Assembly: GCA_943324745.2 (NCBI GenBank)
Contig: CALPMT020000002.1
Coordinates: 62,001-126,000 of the forward strand
Length of the DNA stretch: 64,000 nt
Direction: 5' to 3'
DNA from: Chitinophaga pinensis
GTDB taxonomy: Bacteria > Bacteroidota > Bacteroidia > Flavobacteriales_D > Crocinitomicaceae
Shown piece by piece: positions 55,756 to 63,615 of the stretch. The translations under genes were made by a program, and so were the position numbers. Numbering within the stretch: the stretch's first letter is position 1; the number at the start of each line of letters is the position of its first letter. Below the pieces are notes generated by a model, which made no database searches, was not told the DNA's origin, and saw only the letters and a list, made by a program, of their open reading frames with translations.

Positions 55756-56469
55756 TTATGGTGAGACGCGAGGCATCGCGTCTGTACGGAGGATATCAGA
55801 AAAAGAAGAAGCGGTGTTTTTCCAATTAGCAAGCGTACCTGGGCGCACCAATTGTATGGTTTGCAAGCCTGCTTGTTGTGCTGCCTCTAATTCTTCTACA
55901 ATATCGGATAAAAACAAAATTTCAGAAGGTTGTATTTTTAATTGTTGGCTGATTTTGTTATAAGTTTCTACCTCCCTTTTTCCGCCGGTTGTCGTGTCAA
56001 AATAAGCAGAAAAATAAGGCGTTAAATCGCCTGCAACACTGTATCCAAAGATTAATTTTTGCGCAGCAATAGAACCAGAAGAAAAAACACCTAATTGGAG
56101 TCCAGCGTCTTTCCATGCTTTTAAAGCAGGAGCAACATCATCATACACATGTCCTTTGATTATACCAGTTTCATAGGCTTCCTTCCAAAGAATTCCTTGT
56201 AAATCTTTCAGTGGGGTGAGTTTTTTATCTTCGTTGGACCAACGTATTAAGGTTTCAATCACCTCTTCTTCTGTTGCAATGATTTTGTTTTCTGTTTCCT
56301 GCGACAAACGAATTGTTTCTTTGAAAATTGCTTGTACTTCCGGAAGATGAATCATCGTGCGTACTTTTTGCATATTTTCTCTGAAATAAGGAAAAAGCAC
56401 ATCGTACACAAAAGAAACCGAAGTTGTTGTTCCTTCGATATCTGTAAGTATGAAAGTTGGTTTGGACAT
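55756..56469 (-). CDS. mtnC: Enolase-phosphatase E1 (acireductone synthase)
   Basis: HAD-superfamily enzyme of about 237 residues that converts DK-MTP-1-P to acireductone in methionine salvage. HAD motifs: FILTDIEGTTTSV (nucleophile aspartate), GVFSSGS, and FLSDIVEELEAAQQAGL. The ATG at 56469 (MSKPTFILTDIEG) is the family start; a longer frame to 56601 is made of a hairpin repeat and terminator and is rejected. The last residues (RTDAMPRVSP) are encoded by a palindromic repeat at 55764-55783 that has entered the 3' end. Confidence 0.92.
   Translation of the reverse strand: MSKPTFILTDIEGTTTSVSFVYDVLFPYFRENMQKVRTMIHLPEVQAIFKETIRLSQETENKIIATEEEVIETLIRWSNEDKKLTPLKDLQGILWKEAYETGIIKGHVYDDVAPALKAWKDAGLQLGVFSSGSIAAQKLIFGYSVAGDLTPYFSAYFDTTTGGKREVETYNKISQQLKIQPSEILFLSDIVEELEAAQQAGLQTIQLVRPGTLANWKNTASSFSDILRTDAMPRVSP
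55764..55783. repeat. Palindromic repeat inside the mtnC 3' end
   Basis: AGACGCGA and TCGCGTCT form an 8-bp stem around GGCA. GACGCGA...TCGCGTC palindromes are common dispersed repeats in several phyla. Here it encodes part of the MtnC tail. Confidence 0.7.
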
Positions 56470-56489
56470 GAAAATAACTTTAAGTATTT

Positions 56490-56520
56490 CAAAAATAAAA
56501 AAATCCCTCCGAAGAGGGAT
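56490..56520 (-). terminator. Terminator after mtnD
   Basis: On the minus strand ATCCCTC-TTCG-GAGGGAT (UUCG tetraloop) is followed by TTTTTTATTTTTG, a textbook intrinsic terminator. It lies between mtnD and mtnC, so mtnC depends on readthrough or its own promoter. Confidence 0.85.
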
Positions 56521-56561
56521 GAATAATTTGTTAAAGAAAAATGAAATGGATGAATAAATTG

Positions 56562-56581
56562 CTCTTCGACTCCGCTCAGAG
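56562..56581. repeat. Small dispersed hairpin, CTCT stem with TCGACTCCGCTC loop
   Basis: CTCT (56562-56565) pairs with AGAG (56578-56581) around TCGACTCCGCTC. The loop matches those at 4798, 53502 and 54574 while the stem differs. A partial copy (CAGAGTGAC) follows. Confidence 0.65.
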
Positions 56582-56612
56582 TGACATGTATTCGAATCCA
56601 ATCAGAGTGACT

Positions 56613-57152
56613 TTAATTCTTCACTGTAATATCTGCAAATTTTTCTTCTAATTTAGACCCAGTATATTCAGGCACCCATCCAGACATATCTATGAAAATA
56701 CGAATTGCCTTTACAAATGGATTTTCAGGACCGGCATCAAACCAATGTTTAGTACCTGCAGGAACAGAAATTAAATCACCTTGTTCACACAACAAATTAA
56801 AAACTGGTTCTGTTTCTAAGTTAAACCAAAACAATCCTTTCCCATCTACGAAGAAGCGAATTTCATCTTCGGAATGCGTATGTTCTGCTAAAAATTTAGC
56901 ACGAATTGCATCATAGTTTTCTGTCAATTTATTGATTGAAATAACATCTGCAGTTTGGTAACCTCCCGCTTCCATAAATGGTTTCAGGTCCTTATCATAC
57001 GCATGCAGTATTTCTTCTGGAGTAGCTTTATCTTCGAATATTACATCACACTGCCATTGGTCAAAAAACACACCTCTTTCTTGGAAAAAAGCACGAATTT
57101 CAGTGGCATTCGTAATTTGTATATTTTTTTCCGGAATCGTTAAAATTGCCAT
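56613..57152 (-). CDS. mtnD: Acireductone dioxygenase (cupin)
   Basis: The 179-residue cupin cleaves acireductone to formate and the methionine precursor 2-oxo-4-methylthiobutanoate (Fe form). The metal-binding histidines and glutamate are in EHTHSEDEIRFFVDG, with the last histidine in VPAGTKHWFD. Read order is mtnD-mtnC-mtnA. The dehydratase mtnB and the kinase or phosphorylase (mtnK/mtnP) of the pathway are not in the window. Confidence 0.94.
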   Translation of the reverse strand: MAILTIPEKNIQITNATEIRAFFQERGVFFDQWQCDVIFEDKATPEEILHAYDKDLKPFMEAGGYQTADVISINKLTENYDAIRAKFLAEHTHSEDEIRFFVDGKGLFWFNLETEPVFNLLCEQGDLISVPAGTKHWFDAGPENPFVKAIRIFIDMSGWVPEYTGSKLEEKFADITVKN

Positions 57153-57220
57153 AATCTGTTTTTTTTTTGCAAAAATAATGGATTAAACATTTATTTCCTA
57201 CTAAAACTATATGATTAATA

Positions 57221-60200
57221 TTAGTTTTTATTAAAATACAAATGAGACACTTTATTTTGAACATCAAATACTCGAATCAAATAAAGACCAGCCGCATATT
57301 CACTAACATCTATAGTCGTATTTTTGTCGATTAATAAATTAGAAAGGAGCACATTTCCAACTGGAGAAATCAACTCATATTTAACAAATGAATCACTATT
57401 TAGTTGTAAATGTAATTTATCTTGAGTTGGATTAGGAAAAATGTTTATGTTCTGATTATCTAGAGTTATTAGCTCTAAACATTTTCCTATCGCAAATGAC
57501 TTAGATGCCTTAGCATTACATGAATTAGTTGATCTAGTATACGTAATGGTTGCTGTTCCTTCTGAAACAAAGGTTACATTTCCGTTTATATCCACAGTCG
57601 CTATTCCATTATCATTACTCGTCCAAACACCTCCATTTACCGAAGATTTAATACTTGCCGTTTTACCCTGACAAACTACACCAGAAATCGATAATATACC
57701 TGGATTTGGAATACTATCAATTTGAACACTTAACATCGTTATATTAGCACAAATTCCTTTATTTGGGGTAAATGTATAGGTAGTTGTTTTAGTATTATCC
57801 AATGCTGGAGACCAAGTTCCAGCAATCTTATCCAACGATGCTGTAGGTAAAGCATTTAAATTAGCTCCTGCACATATTGGATTAACTGCAGTAAAAGAAG
57901 GAGTTATTTTTGTATTTACTGTAATTTTCATAGCACCTGTAGTAGCACATTGACCTTGGGCTGGGGTAAATAGGTAGTCAGTTGTTTTTGTATTATCCAA
58001 TGCTGGTGACCAAGTTCCTGCAATCTTATTCAACGATGTTGTAGGTAAACTAAGTAGTTTTTCTCCATTACAAATAGGAGAAACGCTTTCAAAAGTTGGA
58101 GTGACAGGTGTACTCAATACTGAAATTATTATGGAAGTAGTATCAGCACATTGATCTTGCGTTGGAGTAAATGTATATCTCGTCGTTTTAGTATTATCCA
58201 ATGCTGGTGACCAAGTTCCAGAAATACTATTTGTCGAACTTGTTGGTAAAGCATTTAAAATAGATCCTGTACATATTGGATCTACTGCTGTGAAAGAAGG
58301 TGTTATTTTTGAATTTACTATAATTTTAATTGTTCCTTTATCAGCACATTGACCTTGAGTTGGTGTAAAAAGGTAGTCTGTAGTTTTAGTGTTATCCAAT
58401 GATGGTGACCAAATACCTGAGATACCATTCGTTGACAATGATGGTAAAGCAGTTAAAGTAGCTCCTGTACATATTGGATCTACAGCCGTGAATGAAGGAA
58501 TTATTTTAGAATTTACTGTAATTTTAATAGTTCCAGCAGTAGCACATTGACCTTGCGTTGGTGTAAAAAGGTAGTCAGTTGTTTTAGTATTATCCAATGA
58601 TGGTGACCAAATACCTGAGATACCATTTGTTGACAATGATGGTAAAGCGTTTAAAACATCCCCAGAACAGATAGGATCTACAGCCGTAAATGAAGGTAAG
58701 GTCTTTTGAATTGAAAACAATGTTAAAGTTGAAGCTACACTCGTACCACAACTATTGAACGCTTGCACTTTTATATCTCCAGATTGAACAGTATTTGGAG
58801 CTGTTACACTTATTGTATTCGTCGAACTAGTACCTGTAAATCCAGAAGGTAAGGTCCAAGCATAACTAGTAGCATCATTGACAGGCGCTACTGAATAAGT
58901 TGTATTTGTTTGACCAACACAAATATTTGTTGTACCGGTAATAGATCCCGGTGTTGAAGGTGCTGTAGTGCACAAACCGTTTACTTTTATCTGTTTTGTA
59001 ATTGAACTTGTACTACCACAACCACCAATTGCATCTAACTTAATATCATATGTACCAGGAGTTTTATATGATATTGTTTCCTTATAATAATTTGAAGATG
59101 TAGTAGTTGCCCCATTTATCGTCCAATTATAAGCATAAGCATCCTTTGAAGATGAAGCGTCAATATCAACATTTGTATTAATTGTTGTCGGTGAAGTATT
59201 GATTACAAAATTTGGAGTTGGTAAAGTAGCAACTAATGGCAATACTTTTAAATGAATTTTTAATGCACTCCAACATTTCTCGTATGTACACCAAGAATTA
59301 TCAGATGAGAATTTTATAAAACCAGTATTGGTTGTAACACCACTAGTAGAAGTTGTATATAAACCAACTGAATCTCCTGGGGCATTTGTTGTTTCAATCC
59401 CTATAAAAAACTGACCCGTTATTGCTATTGGATTATCAAAAAGAACTTTCGTTTCAACTTTATTTGCAACATCATTTTTAATATCCGAAATTTTGATTAG
59501 CTTGGAAGATAATATAGTACCTGGTGCTCCATTATTATTTTGATAAACATTTACTTTAATTGTACTTGTTGTATTTTTAGTCTCTGCTCTCGCAAAATCA
59601 AGTAATGCACCACTTATGTGGGTGTAAGAACCATAATTCGTATACAATTCAGCAAAACCAATTAACCCACTGATATGTCCAGCTAATGATCCCCCTCCTT
59701 TAATTGGAACATATGTTTTTTTCTCCGTTGATAAAAAATTAGTCAAGGTGTCACATACTTGTTTAGTTAATGCAGGATTTACTATTATATAATTAGTTTT
59801 TGAAACTGTATTTGCTCCTTTAGAATTTGTAGAGGTAAGCGTAATTGTGTATTTACCAGGAGTAGAAAAAATAACTTCAGGAAATTTAGAAGTATTTGCT
59901 GTTCCATTCACAAAAGTTGCATTATTGGGTGAAATAGTCCAAGACCAAGCATTTGGATAATTTGTTGATTCATCCACTAAATTTATTACTTGTCCAACAC
60001 TCGTGAAATTAGTTGAAGTGCTAAATCCTGCTACAGGAACCTGACTTACTTTTGGCCTAATACCAATTACAGCCTCTTGATTTGAAGAATAATTACCACT
60101 ACCTCCCCCTGTACCTGTTCCGTTAGGGACTAAGTTTGTAATTGTAAAATAACCATTGAACGCGCCAGACCATCCCCAGTCAATATGAAAAAAATCATTT

Positions 60201-61255
60201 AAATCATACCCATCAAAAACAAAACAATGCCCTGACTTACCTGTTCCGTCATTTCCGCAATATACAATAACTCTTGCTTGATTTAATTCGGTTTTAAGTT
60301 TGTCTTGCCAAGCTTGATCTGTAAAATCACGTTTAAAAATACTCGAGATTGAAGTGTTATCGTATTGAAAATAATCAATTAACGAAAGATGCATATTTGC
60401 AGACTTAGCATAACGAGCATCATACGTAGCCCAAGATCCACTACCATCAGGACCATACATCATATTTAATGCAACACCACAATGATACATTAATCGAGCA
60501 ACTTCTGTGTTAGAAGACGAAACCTTATTTGGCATAGCCGCCCAATTATATGTAGTATTTCCAAAACTAGCTTTCAATAACCCATATGTAGTGTGTGTAT
60601 AAGAAGTTGAGCTAACTCCCTTGTTAGGGTACCCCCAATATTTCATTGTTTGAGCCATTGCCGTTGCAACACAACCTACTGGTACTCTTTTCTTTGCAGT
60701 ATTATCAAAAGGGCATGAATCATTATAAAATGTACCTTGATCCCACGTTGTTTTAAGTAATGGTTTTACTGCAGTAGTCCCTCTTTTGACAGCAATTTGA
60801 TTCGAAGAAATAAACTCCCATTGTTGCTTTTCCGCTATATTTTGAACATTCGATTCAACTGCAAAAGCAATTTGTTTTTCGTATTCAGACAACCAATAAG
60901 CAACTTGAGGAGACAAATTAGTTTCATCAAAATTTGACTCTAGGGAATATCCTAAGATCGGTTTTATGTTGTCATCACCTGAAACAATAACAAAACCAGA
61001 ACCTTGTACTTGATTGAATACATAAAATAAAGGAGCTGAAACTGCTCGTTTGGATGTTGGTTGTTTAGAAGTGTAAACCAATTTAACTAATTCACCTGAA
61101 CGTTTTAACGATTGATTAGTAAGGTAACGCAAATAATTTGTCGCTACTAATTTTGCTTTGTCTTCTGGCACCTCAATAGCATATGAGTGAATGCTCATAA
61201 TAAATAGAAAAAGAATAGAAGCGCATTTCAGTAATTTTGATTCTAAATTATTCAT
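57221..61255 (-). CDS. Secreted C10 (streptopain-like) cysteine protease with PKD, five tandem repeats and T9SS sorting domain
   Basis: A 1344-residue exported protein. Signal peptide about residues 1-26; a Spi-type propeptide (IEVPEDKAKLVATNYLRYL) and prodomain; peptidase C10 domain with nucleophile C195 (VGCVATAMAQTMKYWGYP) and H343 (SGHCFVFDGYDLNDFFHIDWGWSGAFNGYF). Then a PKD domain (VAGFSTSTNFTS to NYIIV), a jelly-roll-like stretch, another PKD-like domain, and five repeats of about 65 residues with PICxG...ALP...GxWSPxLDNTKTT...FTPxxGxC. A Big2-like domain and a T9SS type A tail (NINIFPNPTQDKLHLQL...AGLYLIRV) follow. It should be secreted across the outer membrane and processed. Substrate unknown. 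Confidence 0.93.
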   Translation of the reverse strand: MNNLESKLLKCASILFLFIMSIHSYAIEVPEDKAKLVATNYLRYLTNQSLKRSGELVKLVYTSKQPTSKRAVSAPLFYVFNQVQGSGFVIVSGDDNIKPILGYSLESNFDETNLSPQVAYWLSEYEKQIAFAVESNVQNIAEKQQWEFISSNQIAVKRGTTAVKPLLKTTWDQGTFYNDSCPFDNTAKKRVPVGCVATAMAQTMKYWGYPNKGVSSTSYTHTTYGLLKASFGNTTYNWAAMPNKVSSSNTEVARLMYHCGVALNMMYGPDGSGSWATYDARYAKSANMHLSLIDYFQYDNTSISSIFKRDFTDQAWQDKLKTELNQARVIVYCGNDGTGKSGHCFVFDGYDLNDFFHIDWGWSGAFNGYFTITNLVPNGTGTGGGSGNYSSNQEAVIGIRPKVSQVPVAGFSTSTNFTSVGQVINLVDESTNYPNAWSWTISPNNATFVNGTANTSKFPEVIFSTPGKYTITLTSTNSKGANTVSKTNYIIVNPALTKQVCDTLTNFLSTEKKTYVPIKGGGSLAGHISGLIGFAELYTNYGSYTHISGALLDFARAETKNTTSTIKVNVYQNNNGAPGTILSSKLIKISDIKNDVANKVETKVLFDNPIAITGQFFIGIETTNAPGDSVGLYTTSTSGVTTNTGFIKFSSDNSWCTYEKCWSALKIHLKVLPLVATLPTPNFVINTSPTTINTNVDIDASSSKDAYAYNWTINGATTTSSNYYKETISYKTPGTYDIKLDAIGGCGSTSSITKQIKVNGLCTTAPSTPGSITGTTNICVGQTNTTYSVAPVNDATSYAWTLPSGFTGTSSTNTISVTAPNTVQSGDIKVQAFNSCGTSVASTLTLFSIQKTLPSFTAVDPICSGDVLNALPSLSTNGISGIWSPSLDNTKTTDYLFTPTQGQCATAGTIKITVNSKIIPSFTAVDPICTGATLTALPSLSTNGISGIWSPSLDNTKTTDYLFTPTQGQCADKGTIKIIVNSKITPSFTAVDPICTGSILNALPTSSTNSISGTWSPALDNTKTTRYTFTPTQDQCADTTSIIISVLSTPVTPTFESVSPICNGEKLLSLPTTSLNKIAGTWSPALDNTKTTDYLFTPAQGQCATTGAMKITVNTKITPSFTAVNPICAGANLNALPTASLDKIAGTWSPALDNTKTTTYTFTPNKGICANITMLSVQIDSIPNPGILSISGVVCQGKTASIKSSVNGGVWTSNDNGIATVDINGNVTFVSEGTATITYTRSTNSCNAKASKSFAIGKCLELITLDNQNINIFPNPTQDKLHLQLNSDSFVKYELISPVGNVLLSNLLIDKNTTIDVSEYAAGLYLIRVFDVQNKVSHLYFNKN
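57720..58720 (-). repeat. Five tandem in-gene repeats of about 195 bp
   Basis: Five units, each about 65 codons, are visible at protein and DNA level; units 1 and 2 (the 5' two, about 58300-58720) are nearly identical, and the others are more diverged. A shared core is WSP(S/A)LDNTKTT. The close DNA match of adjacent units suggests recent duplication or gene conversion. Confidence 0.85.
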
Positions 61256-61270
61256 AATGATTTATTTATA

Positions 61271-61804
61271 TTATTTAATTTTTGTGCAATTCGTATTTAA
61301 AGTTCCCTTTTTAATAAATTGCTCAATCTCGGTATTATTATATCTGCTATCACAAATATACATTTCTTCAAATGGATTTAATTCAATTATATGATTTTTA
61401 AACTCTTCTAACGTAGGATTATTTATTTTCTGATACGATTCGATTGTATATGAAGTAAATACCGAATTGAAATTAACACCAACAAGATCTATATAATACC
61501 CATTTTCTACAAATAAAGCATTGGTATTACCAAGTGATTTCAAATCTTCTCTTGCAGGATATCCGATTATATTCTTTTTATCTTCCGTAAGATGTATAGG
61601 AACAAATGTTGAAAAATCATTTTTTGATTTATAAACAACAATCTTTCTTGTTTCTTTTGGCTGGTCAAGGATAGATTCGTTTATAAGTGGTAGCGCACAA
61701 TCTGGCTTTTTATTCATCTCATCTATTTGATTTCTTTTAGAGCTCGCACACGAAAATACCGTGAACAAAAACATCATATATATCCAATTTACTTTCGAAT
61801 CCAT
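61271..61804 (-). CDS. Hypothetical lipoprotein
   Basis: A 177-residue protein with a short hydrophobic leader and a lipobox-like cysteine (MMFLFTVFSCASSKR), suggesting a lipoprotein. The remainder (FVPIHLTEDKKNIIGYPAREDL) is not a family I recognise. It ends 15 bases before the protease start and overlaps the small membrane protein gene upstream by 16 bases, so the three appear to form one transcript. Confidence 0.65.
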   Translation of the reverse strand: MDSKVNWIYMMFLFTVFSCASSKRNQIDEMNKKPDCALPLINESILDQPKETRKIVVYKSKNDFSTFVPIHLTEDKKNIIGYPAREDLKSLGNTNALFVENGYYIDLVGVNFNSVFTSYTIESYQKINNPTLEEFKNHIIELNPFEEMYICDSRYNNTEIEQFIKKGTLNTNCTKIK

Positions 61805-61998
61805 GCGTCAAATTTTTTGTGCAATTTGGGAACAAAAACACCAATCAAAGGAACTAGAATTAATGTTAAAACCAAGGTTTTAAGTAATTGATGGAAGTCT
61901 TTAATTAATGGGAAAATGGTTATAAACAAAATATTTATAACTGGATACACAAATAACCAAGTAATTAGCATCAATTTCCATTTCTTAGGTTTGTTCAT
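61789..61998 (-). CDS. Small membrane protein, two predicted membrane segments
   Basis: A 69-residue protein, basic at both ends, with hydrophobic segments at about residues 9-30 (LMLITWLFVYPVINILFITIF) and 38-56 (LKTLVLTLILVPLIGVFVP). The pattern resembles small two-span proteins in Bacteroidota of unknown function. First gene of the unit with the lipoprotein and the protease. Confidence 0.55.
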   Translation of the reverse strand: MNKPKKWKLMLITWLFVYPVINILFITIFPLIKDFHQLLKTLVLTLILVPLIGVFVPKLHKKFDAWIRK

Positions 61999-62069
61999 AA
62001 TATTTTAGTTTAAGAAAAAAAAACATTTCTAAAAGGTATCAATAAATTTTGAAAATAATCATTTTATAC

Positions 62070-62099
62070 TTGTAAATTTATTATCAATTCTTATATTTG
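62070..62099 (+). promoter_or_regulatory. Promoter of the CAT-anticodon tRNA
   Basis: TTG (62070-62072), a 19-bp spacer and TATATTTG (62092-62099) match the Bacteroidota consensus with the same spacing as at the tRNA-tuf and rpsU promoters. The tRNA begins 30 bases downstream. Confidence 0.8.
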
Positions 62100-62128
62100 C
62101 AGACCAAAATAATTCAGATGTGAATTAT

Positions 62129-62202
62129 GGTCCTATAGCTCAGTTGGTTAGAGCACCTGACTCATAATCAGGTGGTCCCTGGTTCGAGCCCAGGTGGGAC
62201 CA
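62129..62202 (+). tRNA. tRNA with anticodon CAT (Met, or Ile2 after lysidine modification)
   Basis: Cloverleaf on the plus strand: acceptor GGTCCTA/TGGGACC, D arm GCTCAGTTGGTTAGAGC, anticodon loop CTCATAA between CCTGA and TCAGG, T arm CTGGTTCGAGCCCAG. It is not initiator tRNA (no three G-C pairs in the anticodon stem). Elongator Met and Ile2 cannot be separated with certainty from primary sequence. It has its own promoter and terminator. Confidence 0.9.
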
Positions 62203-62220
62203 CTTCATTAATTTATTAAA

Positions 62221-62269
62221 ACCCTTCTTAAAAACACTGTAAAACAGTAAATTAAGAAGGGTTTTTTGT
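62221..62269 (+). terminator. Terminator after the CAT tRNA
   Basis: A 10-bp outer stem (ACCCTTCTTA/TAAGAAGGGT) with a nested ACTGT/ACAGT stem is followed by TTTTTGTTT. The gap from here to 62402 shows no further gene. Confidence 0.85.
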
Positions 62270-62402
62270 TTAATTGTGAACCATTTTTCACTTTATATTA
62301 TGAATTTCCTTCCATCTAATAGATAACTATCGCTTTGTAATACTCATACTTTAACGAACTAAGAGATCAAAGTTTTGTTGTAAGATTTGTAAAATTATCT
62401 GA

Positions 62403-63176
62403 TTAATACCATTCGATATAATAGGTTAATGGCCTAAAAGTTGTCTTATTACCATTATAATATTCATATCCTGTTGATTTTGATGTCACAACATAACCAT
62501 CTTTATCATATTGATATTCAAAATCTTGAATAATTTGACCTTTACTATTTTTAATGTTTTTAATCAAATTACTAAACTCACAACCAAATTGAAAACCTAT
62601 AACATTTCCCTCGTAAAGAAAATTCCAATTGTTTAATCCTAACACTTTCCAAAAATTATGATTTTTAGTATCATAATAATTATATGTTAAGGAATCTACA
62701 GCACCATTATACTTACTTATCGATTTAATTATATTTCCATTTTTCCAATAAAAATTGTTTATTCTATTATATTTTTTTCCAATAGTAGAAGTTAAAAGTC
62801 CATCACTATAAAACAAATTTAATGTGTCATCTGATCTATAAATAGATTTAACAATTTTATTGGTATTATACTCACAACGGTACAAAAGATGACTATTATT
62901 ATTAGAATCTAAACTTTTTATCAGGTAACCATCTGATTCATAAGTCCAAATGGTTTTGGAAGAATTATAAAATCTACTAAAATCTTTATATGTACCATCT
63001 AAATTATAATGAAATGTCAAAGTATCAATTACATTATCTTGATTAAAAATAATATATTTTATTTTTTTGTAATTATCAGATTTTACTATTGTTTCTGTGG
63101 TATTTTCCTTAACGGTTTCTTTTTTACAGGAGAATAGAGCAATTACAAGTATTATGAGATAAATTGTTTGTTTCAT
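62403..63176 (-). CDS. Hypothetical lipoprotein with RHS/YD-like repeats
   Basis: A 257-residue protein with a lipoprotein signal (MKQTIYLIILVIALFSCKKE, lipid-attached cysteine at residue 17). The body carries tyrosine-rich repeats such as LTFHYNLDGTYKDF, WTYESDGYLIKS, YRCEYNTNKIVKSIYRSDDT and FEYQYDKDGYVV, like YD-type repeats in surface proteins. Exported to the outer or inner membrane; function unknown. Confidence 0.65.
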   Translation of the reverse strand: MKQTIYLIILVIALFSCKKETVKENTTETIVKSDNYKKIKYIIFNQDNVIDTLTFHYNLDGTYKDFSRFYNSSKTIWTYESDGYLIKSLDSNNNSHLLYRCEYNTNKIVKSIYRSDDTLNLFYSDGLLTSTIGKKYNRINNFYWKNGNIIKSISKYNGAVDSLTYNYYDTKNHNFWKVLGLNNWNFLYEGNVIGFQFGCEFSNLIKNIKNSKGQIIQDFEYQYDKDGYVVTSKSTGYEYYNGNKTTFRPLTYYIEWY

Positions 63177-63195
63177 TTCGTGTTGTTTTTATTTA

Positions 63196-63486
63196 CTAAT
63201 CTTTTAAACATCTGATTGACAAGCCATAATCCATTGGATAATCAGTATTAAAAGTTTTTCCAGAATAAGAATCTAAACCTTCAGATTGTCCCATATATTG
63301 ACTGGATTTAGATGATGTCCACCAAAAACCTCGTCTTTCAGCCTCATTAAAATTATCAGAACTTTGGCGCCATCCACCCGCTAGTGCAGTAAATAAAGAA
63401 GAGTTGTTGGCTTGTGTTGTTTCTTTTTTAGACCTAAAAAAAAGATTTAATATTTTTTTAAAATTATTTTTTGGGCTAATGGACAA
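63196..63486 (-). pseudogene. FISUMP (Fibrobacter succinogenes major paralogous) domain fragment, 5'-truncated
   Basis: The frame ends in a typical FISUMP C-terminus: SSLFTALAGGWRQSSDNF, RGFWWTSSKSSQ and MDYGLSIRCLKD. The expected N-terminal half is missing; the only start (TTG at 63486) lies in the inverted repeat of an adjacent element and the first 25 or so residues match nothing in the family. The frame is closed by a stop inside the element. Best read as the 3' remnant of a surface-protein gene disrupted at 63487. Confidence 0.7.
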
Positions 63487-63580
63487 AAAGTAGGCTGAAA
63501 ACTTCTATAAGCTATATGTTTACTAGCTTTGAGGCAAATCAAATACTTTGAATAAAAAAAAACAGCCTACTTTTTGTCCA
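63480..63580. mobile_element. 101-bp element with 18-bp perfect terminal inverted repeats
   Basis: TGGACAAAAAGTAGGCTG (63480-63497) is matched exactly by its inverted complement at 63563-63580. Ends are TG...CA and the interior of 65 bp is AT-rich with no coding frame. The base trio CTA is found just outside both ends (63476-63478 and 63581-63583), a weak candidate for a target duplication. It fits a MITE-like remnant of an insertion sequence; the parent family is not identifiable here. Confidence 0.65.
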
Positions 63581-63615
63581 CTACATATTTTTTTCATATT
63601 AATTAAAATTTTATA

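Noticed and set aside
56470-56601. Longer N-terminus for MtnC (start at 56601)
   Set aside because: The extra 44 residues are encoded by a small hairpin repeat and the mtnD terminator; the family N-terminus begins at the ATG at 56469.
57720-58720. CRISPR array
   Set aside because: The regular repeat is about 195 bp, in frame inside a protease gene, with no short repeat/spacer pattern. No CRISPR array was seen elsewhere in the window.
62129-62202. Initiator tRNA-fMet
   Set aside because: It has CAT anticodon but lacks the run of three G-C pairs in the anticodon stem and the first-pair mismatch typical of initiator tRNA.
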